Shown here: piece by piece, positions 46,894 through 55,640 of the stretch | Position numbering within the stretch: position 1 is the stretch's first letter | Layout of the letters: every line of letters starts with the position of its first letter | Notes under the pieces: model-generated | Seen by the model: only the letters and a program-made list of their open reading frames with translations | Databases searched by the model: none | What the model was told of the DNA's origin: nothing | Translations under genes and position numbers: made by a program | NCBI GenBank assembly: GCA_019358945.1 | Contig: JAHHIE010000004.1 | Coordinates: 124,001 to 188,000, forward strand | Reading direction: 5' to 3' | Length of the DNA stretch: 64,000 nucleotides | DNA from: Stenomitos rutilans HA7619-LM2 | GTDB taxonomy: Bacteria; Cyanobacteriota; Cyanobacteriia; Leptolyngbyales; Leptolyngbyaceae

Positions 46894-47428
46894 TGGTTCA
46901 AATCTTGCTGTACCGCTCCTGATTGCTCAATTGACTGATCGGTTGAACCTGCTAAATGCTTAGAAGCTTCTTCAAATGTTCGGCCTGTCTTCTCCAAAAT
47001 CCTTTCATTTAGATTACTTCGATCAATGACCGTCTGAGGCTGCTCAGGTATTTGCCTCGCCTCTTTCAGTGGATCTCTATTTATATTTCTGGAGAAGGTT
47101 CCAGTTACATCTAAACCTTGGGCGTCGCGATCTGAAAATGAGCGCTCATCATCAGAGATTGAATCAACTGACCATGTTTTGAAGCGCTAGCACGATCGCG
47201 CTTAGTAACAGCAGGATCAGTAGACATCTGATACTCGCTATAGCCATCACCACCAACTTTGTGAGGATTATTCTGTCCTCCCATTTGAACAGGTGGGTTA
47301 TTAGGGCGAGCACCAACCGCATTTCCGTTACTACAGGCGGCATTTAGAAGTAGAACAAAGCTTGCTGCAAGAACGGCAAAAATTCTACCGAGATGTATCT
47401 TTTTACAAAAAGAGACTAGCGCATTCAT
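46890..47428 (-). pseudogene. Frameshifted LEA-like lipoprotein, paralogue of the neighbouring gene
   Basis: The intact-looking 5' frame (47111-47428, MNALVSFCKKIHLGRIF, lipobox LLNAAC) ends early, after ASKHGQLIQSLMM. In another frame, from about 47,160 down to 46,893, an uninterrupted charged helical sequence continues (SDDERSFSDRDAQG ... SNLNERILEKTGRTFEEASKHL) with no start codon of its own. Together they would give about 180 residues, of a similar kind to the 216-residue sister. The simplest reading is a one-base frameshift near 47,140-47,175, followed by MITE invasion at the 3' end. An assembly error could also produce it. Confidence 0.65.
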
Positions 47429-47443
47429 GAAATCGTTTCCCAT

Positions 47444-48004
47444 TTCTACACTTAAGTTAAACAGCTAAATTGAAAAGCAGGCGATTCAAATCGACTCTAC
47501 CTTTCAAATAGCTCATCTGCCTTAGTTAACCCATCCAGCACAACATGATGCGATAAGCACAAAACTTTGCCGACAAATTACTTTTCTAGCACTACAGAGA
47601 ACGGGAAAATAAGAAAGCAGGCGAGGCGATGTATGACTATTGCATGACATATAAATGGGTGAGCAGTCTAAAGTGTCTATAAACAACGAAATAAGCACTC
47701 GCGTTAACCGCACTCCAAAAAGTCGCATCGTCTACATTTCCGAACCTTACAGTTCAAATACGTTTGCTACCTCTCACTCAAGTTAGATGTTAAATTAAGT
47801 GAGGTTGTGCCCTAACTGTGGAGACCAGTTACTTAGGTGAGATGCAGAGTTAGACACGATTGGGCACATGTCAGACCTCTTACAAAGCCCTTAACGATCG
47901 CTGCAATTTACAAGGTAATCATTGTAGATTACCTTGTAAAAGGCTAGTAAAAGAGCGTTGAGTCGCCAGTCGCTTCCTGCTCAGCATAACGGAGTATGTG
48001 TACT
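47444..48004. other. Intergenic region between lipoprotein pseudogene and rhodanese gene
   Basis: About 560 bp without a credible gene: a 68-residue minus frame at 47522-47728 has unusual Cys/Ser-rich composition and no Shine-Dalgarno, and is not called. It contains the strong hairpin at 47907-47940. The upstream region of the lipoprotein should hold its promoter. Confidence 0.5.
47907..47940 (-). terminator. Strong hairpin terminator after the rhodanese-like gene
   Basis: Perfect 14-bp stem tttacaaggtaatc (47907-47920) with gattaccttgtaaa (47927-47940), 6-nt loop, 65 bp beyond the minus-strand gene end. Confidence 0.6.
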
Positions 48005-48475
48005 CTATTTGTGCTGAGTTTGCTGATGGTGTGCAAGACGAGAAACGACGTTATAAGCCTCAGAACCAGGATGGGAAATTTCCTCTGTACCTTCAGTAGA
48101 ACCAGCGATCGCTTTCCAAGCTTCAAGGCCACCTTTCAGCTTTGCCACATTGCGAAAACCTGCTTCGCTCAGCCTTGAGGCTGCTTGTGTGGTAGCTTCT
48201 TCTGTCTCGCCGTAGACATAAATGTCGCGCACTTTGTCAATAGTTTGTGCGCCGTCAATTAACCGATCTAGAGGCATGGGCATTGCTCCCATAATGTGAC
48301 CTTTGTTAAACGATTCACGATCGCGAACATCGAGAATCGTTAATGCAGGCTCACCCCATTCCAAGCGAGATTTTAGATCATGTGCGGAAGACTCAGCCTT
48401 CAGGCCAGGTGGTGTAGGCGTAACGTTTGGCAGTGCGTCTTTTGCGTCTTTAATCGTATCTTGGATATTTTCCAT
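48005..48475 (-). CDS. Rhodanese-fold protein lacking the catalytic cysteine
   Basis: 156 residues from the ATG at 48475 (GGAG about 9 nt upstream). Rhodanese domain about 35-135: LTILDVRDRESFNKGHIMGA and SRLSEAGFRNVAKLKGGLEAW are canonical. Where active rhodaneses have Cys-x-x-G in the loop, this protein reads IYVYGETEEATTQ, so the sulfur-accepting Cys is absent. A binding or regulatory role is therefore more likely than sulfurtransfer. The N-terminus MENIQDTIKDAKDALPNV is a short amphipathic helix. It sits in the stress gene row. Confidence 0.83.
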   Translation of the reverse strand: MENIQDTIKDAKDALPNVTPTPPGLKAESSAHDLKSRLEWGEPALTILDVRDRESFNKGHIMGAMPMPLDRLIDGAQTIDKVRDIYVYGETEEATTQAASRLSEAGFRNVAKLKGGLEAWKAIAGSTEGTEEISHPGSEAYNVVSRLAHHQQTQHK

Positions 48476-48766
48476 GATGTTCTCCAACTTTTAACTTATG
48501 GCATCACTGATGAATGTAACAAAAAAACCACAGCGACTTTGTCTTCCTATGGAATGAAGCGCTTTTAGGATATGCATTAAAAGCATATAAATTCTCAAGC
48601 TAAGTGTTTCTTTAAAACAAAGCTATGTATTGCTAGATACCTTAATGTTTTACATTAGGTCGTGCTCTATCACTAAATTGGCTGATGAGAAAGTGGTTAG
48701 CCATCATTACGATAATCTTGTGCAACTACGATCGCACAACAAGCTCATAAAATCCGTATCTATTTA

Positions 48767-48796
48767 GGCTGGTAAGATATACCAGCCTATTTTTTT
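48767..48796 (+). terminator. Intrinsic terminator hairpin with T run, orphan
   Basis: ggctggta (48767-48774) pairs with taccagcc (48780-48787), loop agata, followed by TATTTTTTT (48788-48796). This has the form of a good intrinsic terminator on the plus strand, but no plus-strand gene precedes it within 23 kb of same-strand annotation. The rhodanese gene start is 290 bp upstream on the other strand. Confidence 0.55.
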
Positions 48797-49069
48797 GAAA
48801 TACGACTTTTGACCAAAGTTTTCATCGGCTAGTGATTTTCAGTAAAAAAACTAAGGCACTTTAAAAACTCTTACGCTAGGCTTACTTGCTCTAGCTGGTT
48901 GATTGACAAAATTTTTAGCGATCACCTACCCTGCAATGAAAATGCGGGCTAACAAAACGGGTTTCGCACCATTAGCTCGGATTCTAATCACGAGCGGATG
49001 AGTAATGAAGCCATCAGCCTTTCAAGACCTTTGTCAGCCAATCAGCGTCAGATCTTTGATTGCCAGGTT

Positions 49070-49175
49070 AATGGAAAGTTACCCAACTGTTCAAAGTCCC
49101 CCTTTTGAAGGAGAATTTAAAGAGGATTCACCATCGGTCAAGGAAATACCCTAAAGACTTTAAAATACTGCCTAG
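49070..49175. repeat. Dispersed repeat, copy 1 (partner at 52504-52670)
   Basis: Contains tcccccttttgaaggag, cggtcaaggaaa, and an end reading tactgcctag at 49166-49175. The same order (cctccctttaaagggag, cggtcaaggaaa, cactgcctag) is found at about 52,590-52,670 on the same strand. The left end is not clearly defined. Confidence 0.5.
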
Positions 49176-49210
49176 CTCATTCAGAGTATCAAAATAAAGC
49201 TAATGCTTAC

Positions 49211-49239
49211 AAAAACAGGACGAACTCAAGTTCGTCCTG
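49211..49239 (-). terminator. Intrinsic terminator of the hemerythrin gene
   Basis: On the minus strand, caggacgaactt pairs with aagttcgtcctg-type arms (49216-49239, nearly loopless in print, 12-bp palindrome), followed by TTTTT (49215-49211). It lies 39 bp after the stop codon. Confidence 0.75.
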
Positions 49240-49278
49240 CTAGTTAATTGATTGAATAGCCGCTAAGCTATTGAACCG

Positions 49279-50322
49279 CTAGTTAAGTTCAGCCTTGAGC
49301 TGATCTTGCAATTTGCTTTTTGCCGCTTTAAACTGACTTGCTAACTGCTCGCTTTGTTCACTGCTACAGTTATTGCGAATTGCAGCAAACATTGTACTTT
49401 CTTCTTGTCGAACGTGATCCATCACAATATCTTTCAATTGATTGACTTTGGTTTTGAACTCAGCGTTAGCAGGATCGATGCTTTTGATTTCGTTCAATAA
49501 GGTAGCCATCTCAGCTTGCTCATCGTAGAGTTCCTGGGTGTTGTCATCACCGTAGAAGGGACGAACAGCAGGATAAACAACTTGTTCTTCTGCTTTCGCA
49601 TGAACAATTAAGTCCTTGTAGATTTGCCCAAAGTATTCTTGAATCTTTTGAGAATCGTTTGAGTTATTGATTTCAACAAACAACGCGTTCACTTTTTGGT
49701 GATCCATACGAATCACGTCTTGAACATTCATGTCAGATTTGTTGGAGCTTTGAGTGACGGCGCTACCAGCAATACCCGTGACAGCCGCTACAGCATCTTG
49801 CACTCGTGCCCACAGTCCTTGATCAGCTTCCTTCCCGGTCAATTCGCGCACACCCAAAACCTCAAGGACTCCCTTTAGCTGTTCTTGATGGGCGCGATTT
49901 TCAAAGTTAACTGTGTTAAGCGGAGTAATCGCAGCCTCAACATCTGCACCAACTTTTTGTGCTGCTTTATGAACAACGACTCCACTCATAACTTGCTGAT
50001 GCTTAAGCAGCTCATGCTGAAACACTTTCTCGTATAAGGACAGTTCTGAGCCTGCAATCAATTCTTTTGCTTTCTTGATAAACTCAGTGACAGTCTTCTT
50101 TGGTTCCTCTTTGTTGCCATACTGAACGATAACCGTATTTAAAACACCCAAGTTTTTTTGATCGTCTTCTAGCATCTTCTGAAGTCGCTCACGCACCTCA
50201 GCGTCCGAAACCTCAGAAATCAGTGTTTGCTCGTTGCTAATCAGTAGCTCCTGGATTGCTTTGATGCTAGCAAGCTGCATACCGATCGCGCTGCGCTTTG
50301 TGTCGTTTAATGTTGATACCAT
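49279..50322 (-). CDS. Hemerythrin (HHE) domain protein with N-terminal helical domain
   Basis: 347 residues; AGAGAGG precedes the ATG. Residues 1-190: all-helical ferritin/DUF892-like region, low in aromatic residues. Residues 200-335: HHE hemerythrin domain with iron ligands spread as DHQKVNALF, HAKAEEQVVYPAV, and DHVRQEES, the expected H...HxxxE...HxxxE pattern. Family roles: binding of O2, NO or iron and protection from oxidative stress. No signal peptide, so cytoplasmic. It ends at a strong terminator and is monocistronic. Confidence 0.88.
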   Translation of the reverse strand: MVSTLNDTKRSAIGMQLASIKAIQELLISNEQTLISEVSDAEVRERLQKMLEDDQKNLGVLNTVIVQYGNKEEPKKTVTEFIKKAKELIAGSELSLYEKVFQHELLKHQQVMSGVVVHKAAQKVGADVEAAITPLNTVNFENRAHQEQLKGVLEVLGVRELTGKEADQGLWARVQDAVAAVTGIAGSAVTQSSNKSDMNVQDVIRMDHQKVNALFVEINNSNDSQKIQEYFGQIYKDLIVHAKAEEQVVYPAVRPFYGDDNTQELYDEQAEMATLLNEIKSIDPANAEFKTKVNQLKDIVMDHVRQEESTMFAAIRNNCSSEQSEQLASQFKAAKSKLQDQLKAELN

Positions 50323-50562
50323 GTGTTCCTCTCTGTTAAACAGGATTAAAAGGTTTGAATTTGCAGAGTTTGAGTTTGCAATGTTTGAACTTGAAAAGTG
50401 TGCAGGTAGGCTTTCTAATCTGTAAGACCTGGTGAATAAAGCTCATAAGAAAGTGGCGATTTGCCAAAAGCGCCGAGTGCCAGACATAACTGGTGCTCCA
50501 TACGCTGGTAACATCACAAATGGCTTTCTTAGTAGGGGGGGTAGAGCATAAGCCACAAACAC

Positions 50563-51207
50563 CTACTGTTGAACGGTCGTGGTGGTGGTTGTCCGATGTG
50601 TCCGAGTTCCAATGGATGCACCCATCAGCGAGGCTGCTAACCCTAGTAAGGAGCCGATCGCAAACGACCAGCCAACCTTAGCTGCATTTCCAGCAATGTC
50701 ACGCGTTTGTTGAGCTGTCACATTTGGAGAAGCCGCTGGATTAGGAATACCAGCTCCACTTTGCTGCGCTTGATTGATCACTTCACCAGCGTTTGATGCT
50801 GCGATACCAAACGCTCCTGAAACACCACTGGAAATCAACCAGGCGCTAATGGCTAACGTCGTTGCCCAGAGAATAGCGCCGTTCAGTAAACCTGTACTGC
50901 GGTTCATGGGTCCGCAGGCACGAGTTGTCGTCCAGCCGCCCAGAAAAAGCGAAATCAGCAAGCTAATGATTGCCCAAATGCCAACAGCGGAGCCAATATT
51001 ATCTGCGTCACTGCGAGGGGCCCCTGAACCAGAAAGGCTGGTCAAGCCAATCGCAGCACCCAACGCACTTAAGACTAATTGAGTGCTCAAAGCAACCACG
51101 AGTCCGGCAATGATTGGACCCCATCGGACACGGTCGTGATAATCAGCTACAGGAACGGCCGTCGATCGCTCCACAACATTATTGATTGGTCTGTCTGCGT
51201 ATGCCAT
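50563..51207 (-). CDS. Multi-pass membrane protein, YrzE-like, unknown function
   Basis: 214 residues with about four transmembrane segments (about 31-55, 74-95, 108-130, 178-200). Glycine/alanine/serine-rich helices (GPIIAGLVVALSTQLVL, VGIWAIISLLISLFLGGW). The N-terminus is short and charged, and the C-terminus is a Thr-rich tail (THRTTTTTTVQQ). The GPIIAG start is typical of bacterial proteins annotated as YrzE or TIGR04086-like, which have no known function. It diverges from the PRC-barrel gene, 269 bp apart. Confidence 0.75.
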   Translation of the reverse strand: MAYADRPINNVVERSTAVPVADYHDRVRWGPIIAGLVVALSTQLVLSALGAAIGLTSLSGSGAPRSDADNIGSAVGIWAIISLLISLFLGGWTTTRACGPMNRSTGLLNGAILWATTLAISAWLISSGVSGAFGIAASNAGEVINQAQQSGAGIPNPAASPNVTAQQTRDIAGNAAKVGWSFAIGSLLGLAASLMGASIGTRTHRTTTTTTVQQ

Positions 51208-51476
51208 TGTTTATGCCTTTAACTCAATTTTCCTACGCTCATCGAAAGCGACTAGAGCGGGAAATATGTAAGAAGATTAGGCAACGGCTCGATCGCTTAC
51301 CCCTATCTATAGGAATAAACCATGCAGCAAGTTTGTAAGCATTACTTGTAAAGCTGTTGACATACCTCAGAAGATAAAAAGATCTTAAATATCTCGTATC
51401 TTCTTTTAGAGAGAGGTAGCCCAAAAGTCTACTTTTTATATTGAAGTTGTTCACGGCATTACGGAAGGACAAAAGC

Positions 51477-52394
51477 ATGGCTCTCTATAAAATAAAAGAC
51501 TTTGATCCGGCCTATCGTCAGCATTTTGACAACCAGGATTTTTTGAGCTTTGATCTTTACAACGGTAATGAGAAAGTTGGTTCAGTCAATAATCTTTTGG
51601 TGGATGAAGATGGCAGTTTTCGCTATTTTGTAATCAACACTGGTCTTTGGGTTTTTGGCAAAAAGGTATTGCTCCCGATCGGTCGTGCACGGATTTCTTA
51701 TCCGGAGCATCGAATTTATGCAGACAACTTGAGCCGCTCTCAAGTGGAAAGTCTTCCTGAGTTTGACGAAAACTCAACCGTTGATTATGAGCATGAAGAA
51801 AGAGTTCGTGGGACTTATCGCTCCGGTGCTTCCGCTAGTAGCAGTGCTAGTAATGCTGCCGTTGATCGCTCTGCTGCAATCGGCGATGCGCCGCTCGAAA
51901 ACTCAGCTCATGCTGCTGCGTATAATCGTGATACCTACAGCTACGATCGTGATCCCGATCTTTACAACTTCAATGAGCGTGACCAAAATCTCAAGCTTTA
52001 CCAAGAGCGGCTGATTGCTAATAAGACACGTCAGAAAACTGGAGAGGTTACTGTTGGCAAACATGTAGAAACTGAGACCGCTCGTGTTTCAGTACCTGTT
52101 GAAAAAGAGCGCGTTATCATTGAGCGCACGGCTGGAGATAACGTTGGAACTCCGGTTGATGCGGCTAGTGCTGATTTCCGTGAAGGTGAAGTCGCCCGTA
52201 TGGAGGTTTACGAAGAGGTGCCTGATATTCACAAGGAAACGATCGTTCGTGAGAACGTGAGCGTTCGCAAAGAGATTGATCGTGACACGGTTGAGGCCCA
52301 AGAGGAGCTTCGTCGCGAAGAGTTGGATGTCAATACCCAAGGTCATCCAGTCATTGATCAAACACCCAATCAACGATCTAATAAACGACGCTAA
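51477..52394 (+). CDS. PRC-barrel and DUF2382 domain stress protein
   Basis: Start at the ATG at 51477 with GGAAGGAC 8 nt upstream, giving 305 residues. PRC-barrel at about 12-100 (FDLYNGNEKVGSVNNLLVDE). A Ser/Ala-rich spacer (about 115-150) follows. DUF2382 at about 175-290 (LKLYQERLIANKTRQKTGEV, VPVEKERVIIERT, ERLI/VEKE alternating Glu-Arg strands). DUF2382/PRC proteins are abundant in desiccation- and radiation-tolerant bacteria. The neighbouring gene has a second DUF2382. Confidence 0.86.
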   Translation: MALYKIKDFDPAYRQHFDNQDFLSFDLYNGNEKVGSVNNLLVDEDGSFRYFVINTGLWVFGKKVLLPIGRARISYPEHRIYADNLSRSQVESLPEFDENSTVDYEHEERVRGTYRSGASASSSASNAAVDRSAAIGDAPLENSAHAAAYNRDTYSYDRDPDLYNFNERDQNLKLYQERLIANKTRQKTGEVTVGKHVETETARVSVPVEKERVIIERTAGDNVGTPVDAASADFREGEVARMEVYEEVPDIHKETIVRENVSVRKEIDRDTVEAQEELRREELDVNTQGHPVIDQTPNQRSNKRR

Positions 52395-52784
52395 GGAACA
52401 AGCATTCAATAACTTCGGCATTTCTCGTAGGGGCGCATGGCCGCACCTACCTGCAAAAAAGTTGTCGGTTTTATTTAGTCCACGATTCTAAGCCAATGGT
52501 TTTCTAGTGCGTGCTTTGAAACTTTCAATCCTCCTCAACCCTCGCGCTCCGCGCTGCTAACGTTGGTAAAAAGGAGGGAGCCAAACCGTTCAATGTCCTC
52601 CCTTTAAAGGGAGATTTGGGGATCACTAGCGGTCAAGGAAACAACCCAAAGGCTTTAACGCACTGCCTAGAACTATTGGCGCAGTGATGAACAGATAGAG
52701 CATACGAGTGCAGGTAAAGTTAGACAATCTTTACCTGCACTTTCTTCAAATTAAGTCATACGTGTACAAAGAAGCTTTAGAAAT
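52395..52784. repeat. Intergenic region with dispersed repeat copy 2
   Basis: 390 bp between two plus-strand DUF2382 genes. The repeat at 52504-52670 runs from ctagtgcgtgctttgaaac to ctttaacgcactgcctag, roughly inverted ends, with cctccctttaaagggag in the core; it partners the copy at about 49,070-49,175. A terminator-like hairpin follows at 52708-52740. Confidence 0.55.
52708..52743 (+). terminator. Terminator-like hairpin upstream of the second DUF2382 gene
   Basis: Perfect 12-bp stem gtgcaggtaaag (52708-52719) with ctttacctgcac (52729-52740), 9-nt loop, then ttt at 52741-52743. It probably ends the PRC-barrel transcript; it lies 41 bp before the next start. Confidence 0.55.
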
Positions 52785-53504
52785 ATGCCGCCTACAAACT
52801 CTAATCATCCCAATCATTTCACGTCTCTAAATTCTACGCCGCTAGAAGCGTCTGCCCCGCTAGAAGCATCCGCCCCGTTAGACTTTAGGGATGAGGTAGA
52901 CACTGAGAATGAGGCAACGGTAGTACCACCAACCAATCCTCCAGTTGCAACACCATTCTCGGATACTGCTCAACCTCAACCTCAAGAGGCGATCGTGGAG
53001 CGCGATTATAGTAAGCAGGCGGCAATACCAGTAGAAGCACCGCCTGCGGCCTATTACAGGCAAGAAAACTTATCTTTAGGGAAGAGGACGCCTTCTACAT
53101 CGCCCCAAGTGGCAGAAGAAAAAGTCATTCCACTATTTGAAGAGCGTCTGGTTGTCGATCGCAAACGGCGTAAAGTTGGCGAAGTGATTGTACGCAAAGA
53201 AATTGAAACGCAGGTAATCGAGGTACCTGTGCGTCGTGAAAAACTCATCGTTGAACAAATTGGCTCAGAAACAAAGCAGTTGGCGACGATCGATCTGGGG
53301 CACTCCAATCTTCAATCCGCTCTTGAGGGTGAAGACGTAGTACATTCAGCACCGCAACGAATAATTAGCGGTGAGTTCGCATCCATTAAAGCAGCCATTC
53401 AATTTTTGGAGACACTTGCGTCTACTCAACCTTCTGGAGAAAATCAGGCAATGCAGATAAAGGTTCTAGTGGAAAACGTAGAACCGAAGGAGATTTATCG
53501 ATAG
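52785..53504 (+). CDS. DUF2382 domain protein
   Basis: 239 residues. The first 110 are disordered, Pro/Ala/Thr/Glu-rich, including a small tandem repeat (LEASAPLEASAPLD at about 17-31). DUF2382 at about 118-175 (PLFEERLVVDRKRRKVGEV, EVPVRREKLIVEQ). Tail with AAIQFLETLAST and a final beta-type segment. It shares the DUF2382 module with the upstream PRC-barrel protein; function in the family is unknown but stress-linked. AT-rich upstream region with no clear Shine-Dalgarno. Confidence 0.82.
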   Translation: MPPTNSNHPNHFTSLNSTPLEASAPLEASAPLDFRDEVDTENEATVVPPTNPPVATPFSDTAQPQPQEAIVERDYSKQAAIPVEAPPAAYYRQENLSLGKRTPSTSPQVAEEKVIPLFEERLVVDRKRRKVGEVIVRKEIETQVIEVPVRREKLIVEQIGSETKQLATIDLGHSNLQSALEGEDVVHSAPQRIISGEFASIKAAIQFLETLASTQPSGENQAMQIKVLVENVEPKEIYR

Positions 53505-53653
53505 TGAGTAGCTCATCAATCTACGGCAAGTCATCAATTAAGCTCAACACCCTTGAGTATCATCACAAAATAACAACCTTTACTTAATCCAAAGCACAAA
53601 ATCAAAACTAGCGAACCCTAGCACGAATGCCAAAAGCTCCAGTGCCAGTAGCG

Positions 53654-55078
53654 TCATCGAGAAGTGTGAATGCCGTTTAGATTTCCGGCTGACTCAGGCG
53701 GTGTCTCTAGCGCTGGCAATACCTGGGAGCGATCGCCAACTTTTCTGATCTGAACACTGCCTTTTGGTGCGAGCGTACCACCTCGGCGTTGAGGTTTCAC
53801 AGCTTTTGGCTCTGCTAGTTGCAGTTCACATTGACTCAAAATGGTTCGCAAAACCAACGTCATTTCATACATTGCAAGTGCGGCTCCAATGCAGCGGCGA
53901 CTGCCTCCACCAAAGGGCAAAAACTCAGAGGGAGAAAACTGTCGCTCTAAAAACCGTTCAGGCTGAAACTCGTGAGCATTGGGATAAAGTGCTTCGTTGT
54001 GATGCACCAGATAAATACAGCCCAACAGTAAGGAACCCACCTCAAGGTCGTATCCCATTAACTGCATCGGCTTTTCCACCCGACGAGGTAACGTCACCAT
54101 AGCAACAGGATAAATCCGCAGGGTCTCGCTACAGACTGCTGTGAGATACGGTAAACGCGAAATTGCCATCAGATCAGCCATGTCGCTCGACTGTTCTAAC
54201 TCCGCCGTCAACGTTTGGTGTACCTCCGGGCGATGATGAATCCAATACAGTGCCCAAGCAAGCGCTGTCGCGGTGGTTTCGTGTCCAGCAACCAATAGCG
54301 TCATGAGTTCATCGTGGAGTTCTTCATCAGTAAGGCCTTTACCATCAGCATCTTTAGCGGCGAGTAGGAGAGAGAGAACATCCGTGCGATCGACATTAGG
54401 TTGGGCACGTCGCTCTCGAATTTCGGCATACAAGAGTTGATCGGTCTCTTCAACTAGTCGCCGTACCCGTCCACCAATGCTCCAGGGGCCTAAATCAACC
54501 GTTAGTTGTGGAAAAAAGAGCAGAACAGAGCTGAGAGGCGTACTGATGAGATTGAGTCGTTCAGCTAGGAGGTATTCAAGCCGTTGATAGCGATCGCCTT
54601 CATATAGGCCAAAGACAGCTTGCAAAATAACCTGCATCGTAATTTTCTGCATGGCTTCACGCGCACAAAATCGTTGCCCTACTTGCCATTGATCCATAAC
54701 TTCTTGGGTAATCGCGCAAATCAAATCGCCATAAGCTTTCATCCGCTCGCCGTGAAACGGAGGCACCATCAACTGTCGTCGCTGACGATGTTGTTTACCG
54801 CTTAGAAGTAGAAGCGAGTTTTCACCAAAGAGTGGTTTGAGCAATGCGTTGACTTCTCCCGGTGCCGACAGTTCATCGCTATTGTCCTGGGAAAGGAGAG
54901 ACTGAATGGCCTCTGGGTGATTCACAAAGACAATGGGTTCAGGATTGACGGGCGATATTTCTGCTCTGAAGAAACCACCAAAGCGCTGAAAATTTTTCTC
55001 CATGTAGCCCACCGGATCAAACACCCATTGCAGCGTCTGTACAAGAGCGAACGTTTGAGAGTGTGGAATTGCAACCAT
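53654..55078 (-). CDS. Cytochrome P450, CYP110-like
   Basis: 474 residues from the ATG at 55078 (a TTG two codons upstream is possible). Features: WVFDPVGYMEKNFQRFGGFF start typical of cyanobacterial CYP110, GKQHRQRRQLMVPPFH, I-helix VAGHETTATALAW, ExxR in SETLRIYP, PERFLER, and haem loop FLPFGGGSRRCIGAALAM with Cys396. CYP110 enzymes oxidise fatty acids, alkanes or related chains. The C-terminal tail (RSQVLPALETPPES) is low-complexity. No redox partner gene is adjacent. Confidence 0.92.
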   Translation of the reverse strand: MVAIPHSQTFALVQTLQWVFDPVGYMEKNFQRFGGFFRAEISPVNPEPIVFVNHPEAIQSLLSQDNSDELSAPGEVNALLKPLFGENSLLLLSGKQHRQRRQLMVPPFHGERMKAYGDLICAITQEVMDQWQVGQRFCAREAMQKITMQVILQAVFGLYEGDRYQRLEYLLAERLNLISTPLSSVLLFFPQLTVDLGPWSIGGRVRRLVEETDQLLYAEIRERRAQPNVDRTDVLSLLLAAKDADGKGLTDEELHDELMTLLVAGHETTATALAWALYWIHHRPEVHQTLTAELEQSSDMADLMAISRLPYLTAVCSETLRIYPVAMVTLPRRVEKPMQLMGYDLEVGSLLLGCIYLVHHNEALYPNAHEFQPERFLERQFSPSEFLPFGGGSRRCIGAALAMYEMTLVLRTILSQCELQLAEPKAVKPQRRGGTLAPKGSVQIRKVGDRSQVLPALETPPESAGNLNGIHTSR

Positions 55079-55368
55079 GCTCAAGACCTACAGGACGAAT
55101 CTTCTTCATCTTAAGCTTTGCTAACGAATTAATGCTTCTTCTTGAAAGATGTCTTACAGCCGTTGCCGTTGCCTTCACCACACTGGATATCCCACACCCT
55201 GCATCCATCTTCAATAGGCTGCAGCTTACGCAAGTAATAGAGAATGTGTCGCATTCTCAATTTATCTGGTACGAGAATACGCTCAATATCATTAGGTCAT
55301 ATGTTGCTTGTAGCAGACAACGCGGTAGAGTAGTGAGACAGTAAGATCAACGCTGGATACAGTGCCCT

Positions 55369-55593
55369 ATGGAAAATCTTCAAGACATTTTGACCCTTGC
55401 TGCCACTGTGGTGGAATATTTTTTCTTTGCGTATCTGGCTGTTGCCTTTATGGTCTATTCGCTGAAGTCGCCTGGCACAGCATTGCAAGTACGCTCAGCG
55501 GCAGTATCCTCAACACGCTCAGTGGCAGTACCTTACAAGACATGGAAGCAATCGGCTACGTCAGGTGCATCGCTAGCAGGGATGGCATCATAA
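55369..55593 (+). CDS. Small single-helix membrane protein, hypothetical
   Basis: 74 residues starting at an ATG at 55369. One hydrophobic helix (about 8-32; ILTLAATVVEYFFFAYLAVAF) after an amphipathic MENLQD start; the tail is Ser/Ala-rich. No Shine-Dalgarno is clear, and the downstream half has little coding character. It may be a real small membrane protein or chance; a different frame on the same strand is open across the same region. Confidence 0.35.
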   Translation: MENLQDILTLAATVVEYFFFAYLAVAFMVYSLKSPGTALQVRSAAVSSTRSVAVPYKTWKQSATSGASLAGMAS

Positions 55594-55640
55594 GCCGTCA
55601 GGAGTTTAGCTCTTCTCCACTATTGCAACCGTTGCAAGTG

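Larger units (their letters stand above)
48476..49278. other. 800-bp intergenic region: possible sRNA end, repeat, terminators
   Basis: No protein gene with support. It holds a plus-strand terminator-like hairpin at 48767-48796 without an upstream plus-strand gene, a MITE-like repeat at about 49070-49175, and the terminator of the hemerythrin gene at 49211-49239. The first 280 bp is AT-rich. Confidence 0.5.

Noticed and set aside
47522-47728. 68-codon minus-strand open frame
   Set aside because: Cys/Ser-rich composition, no ribosome-binding site, and located between a terminator and a promoter region.
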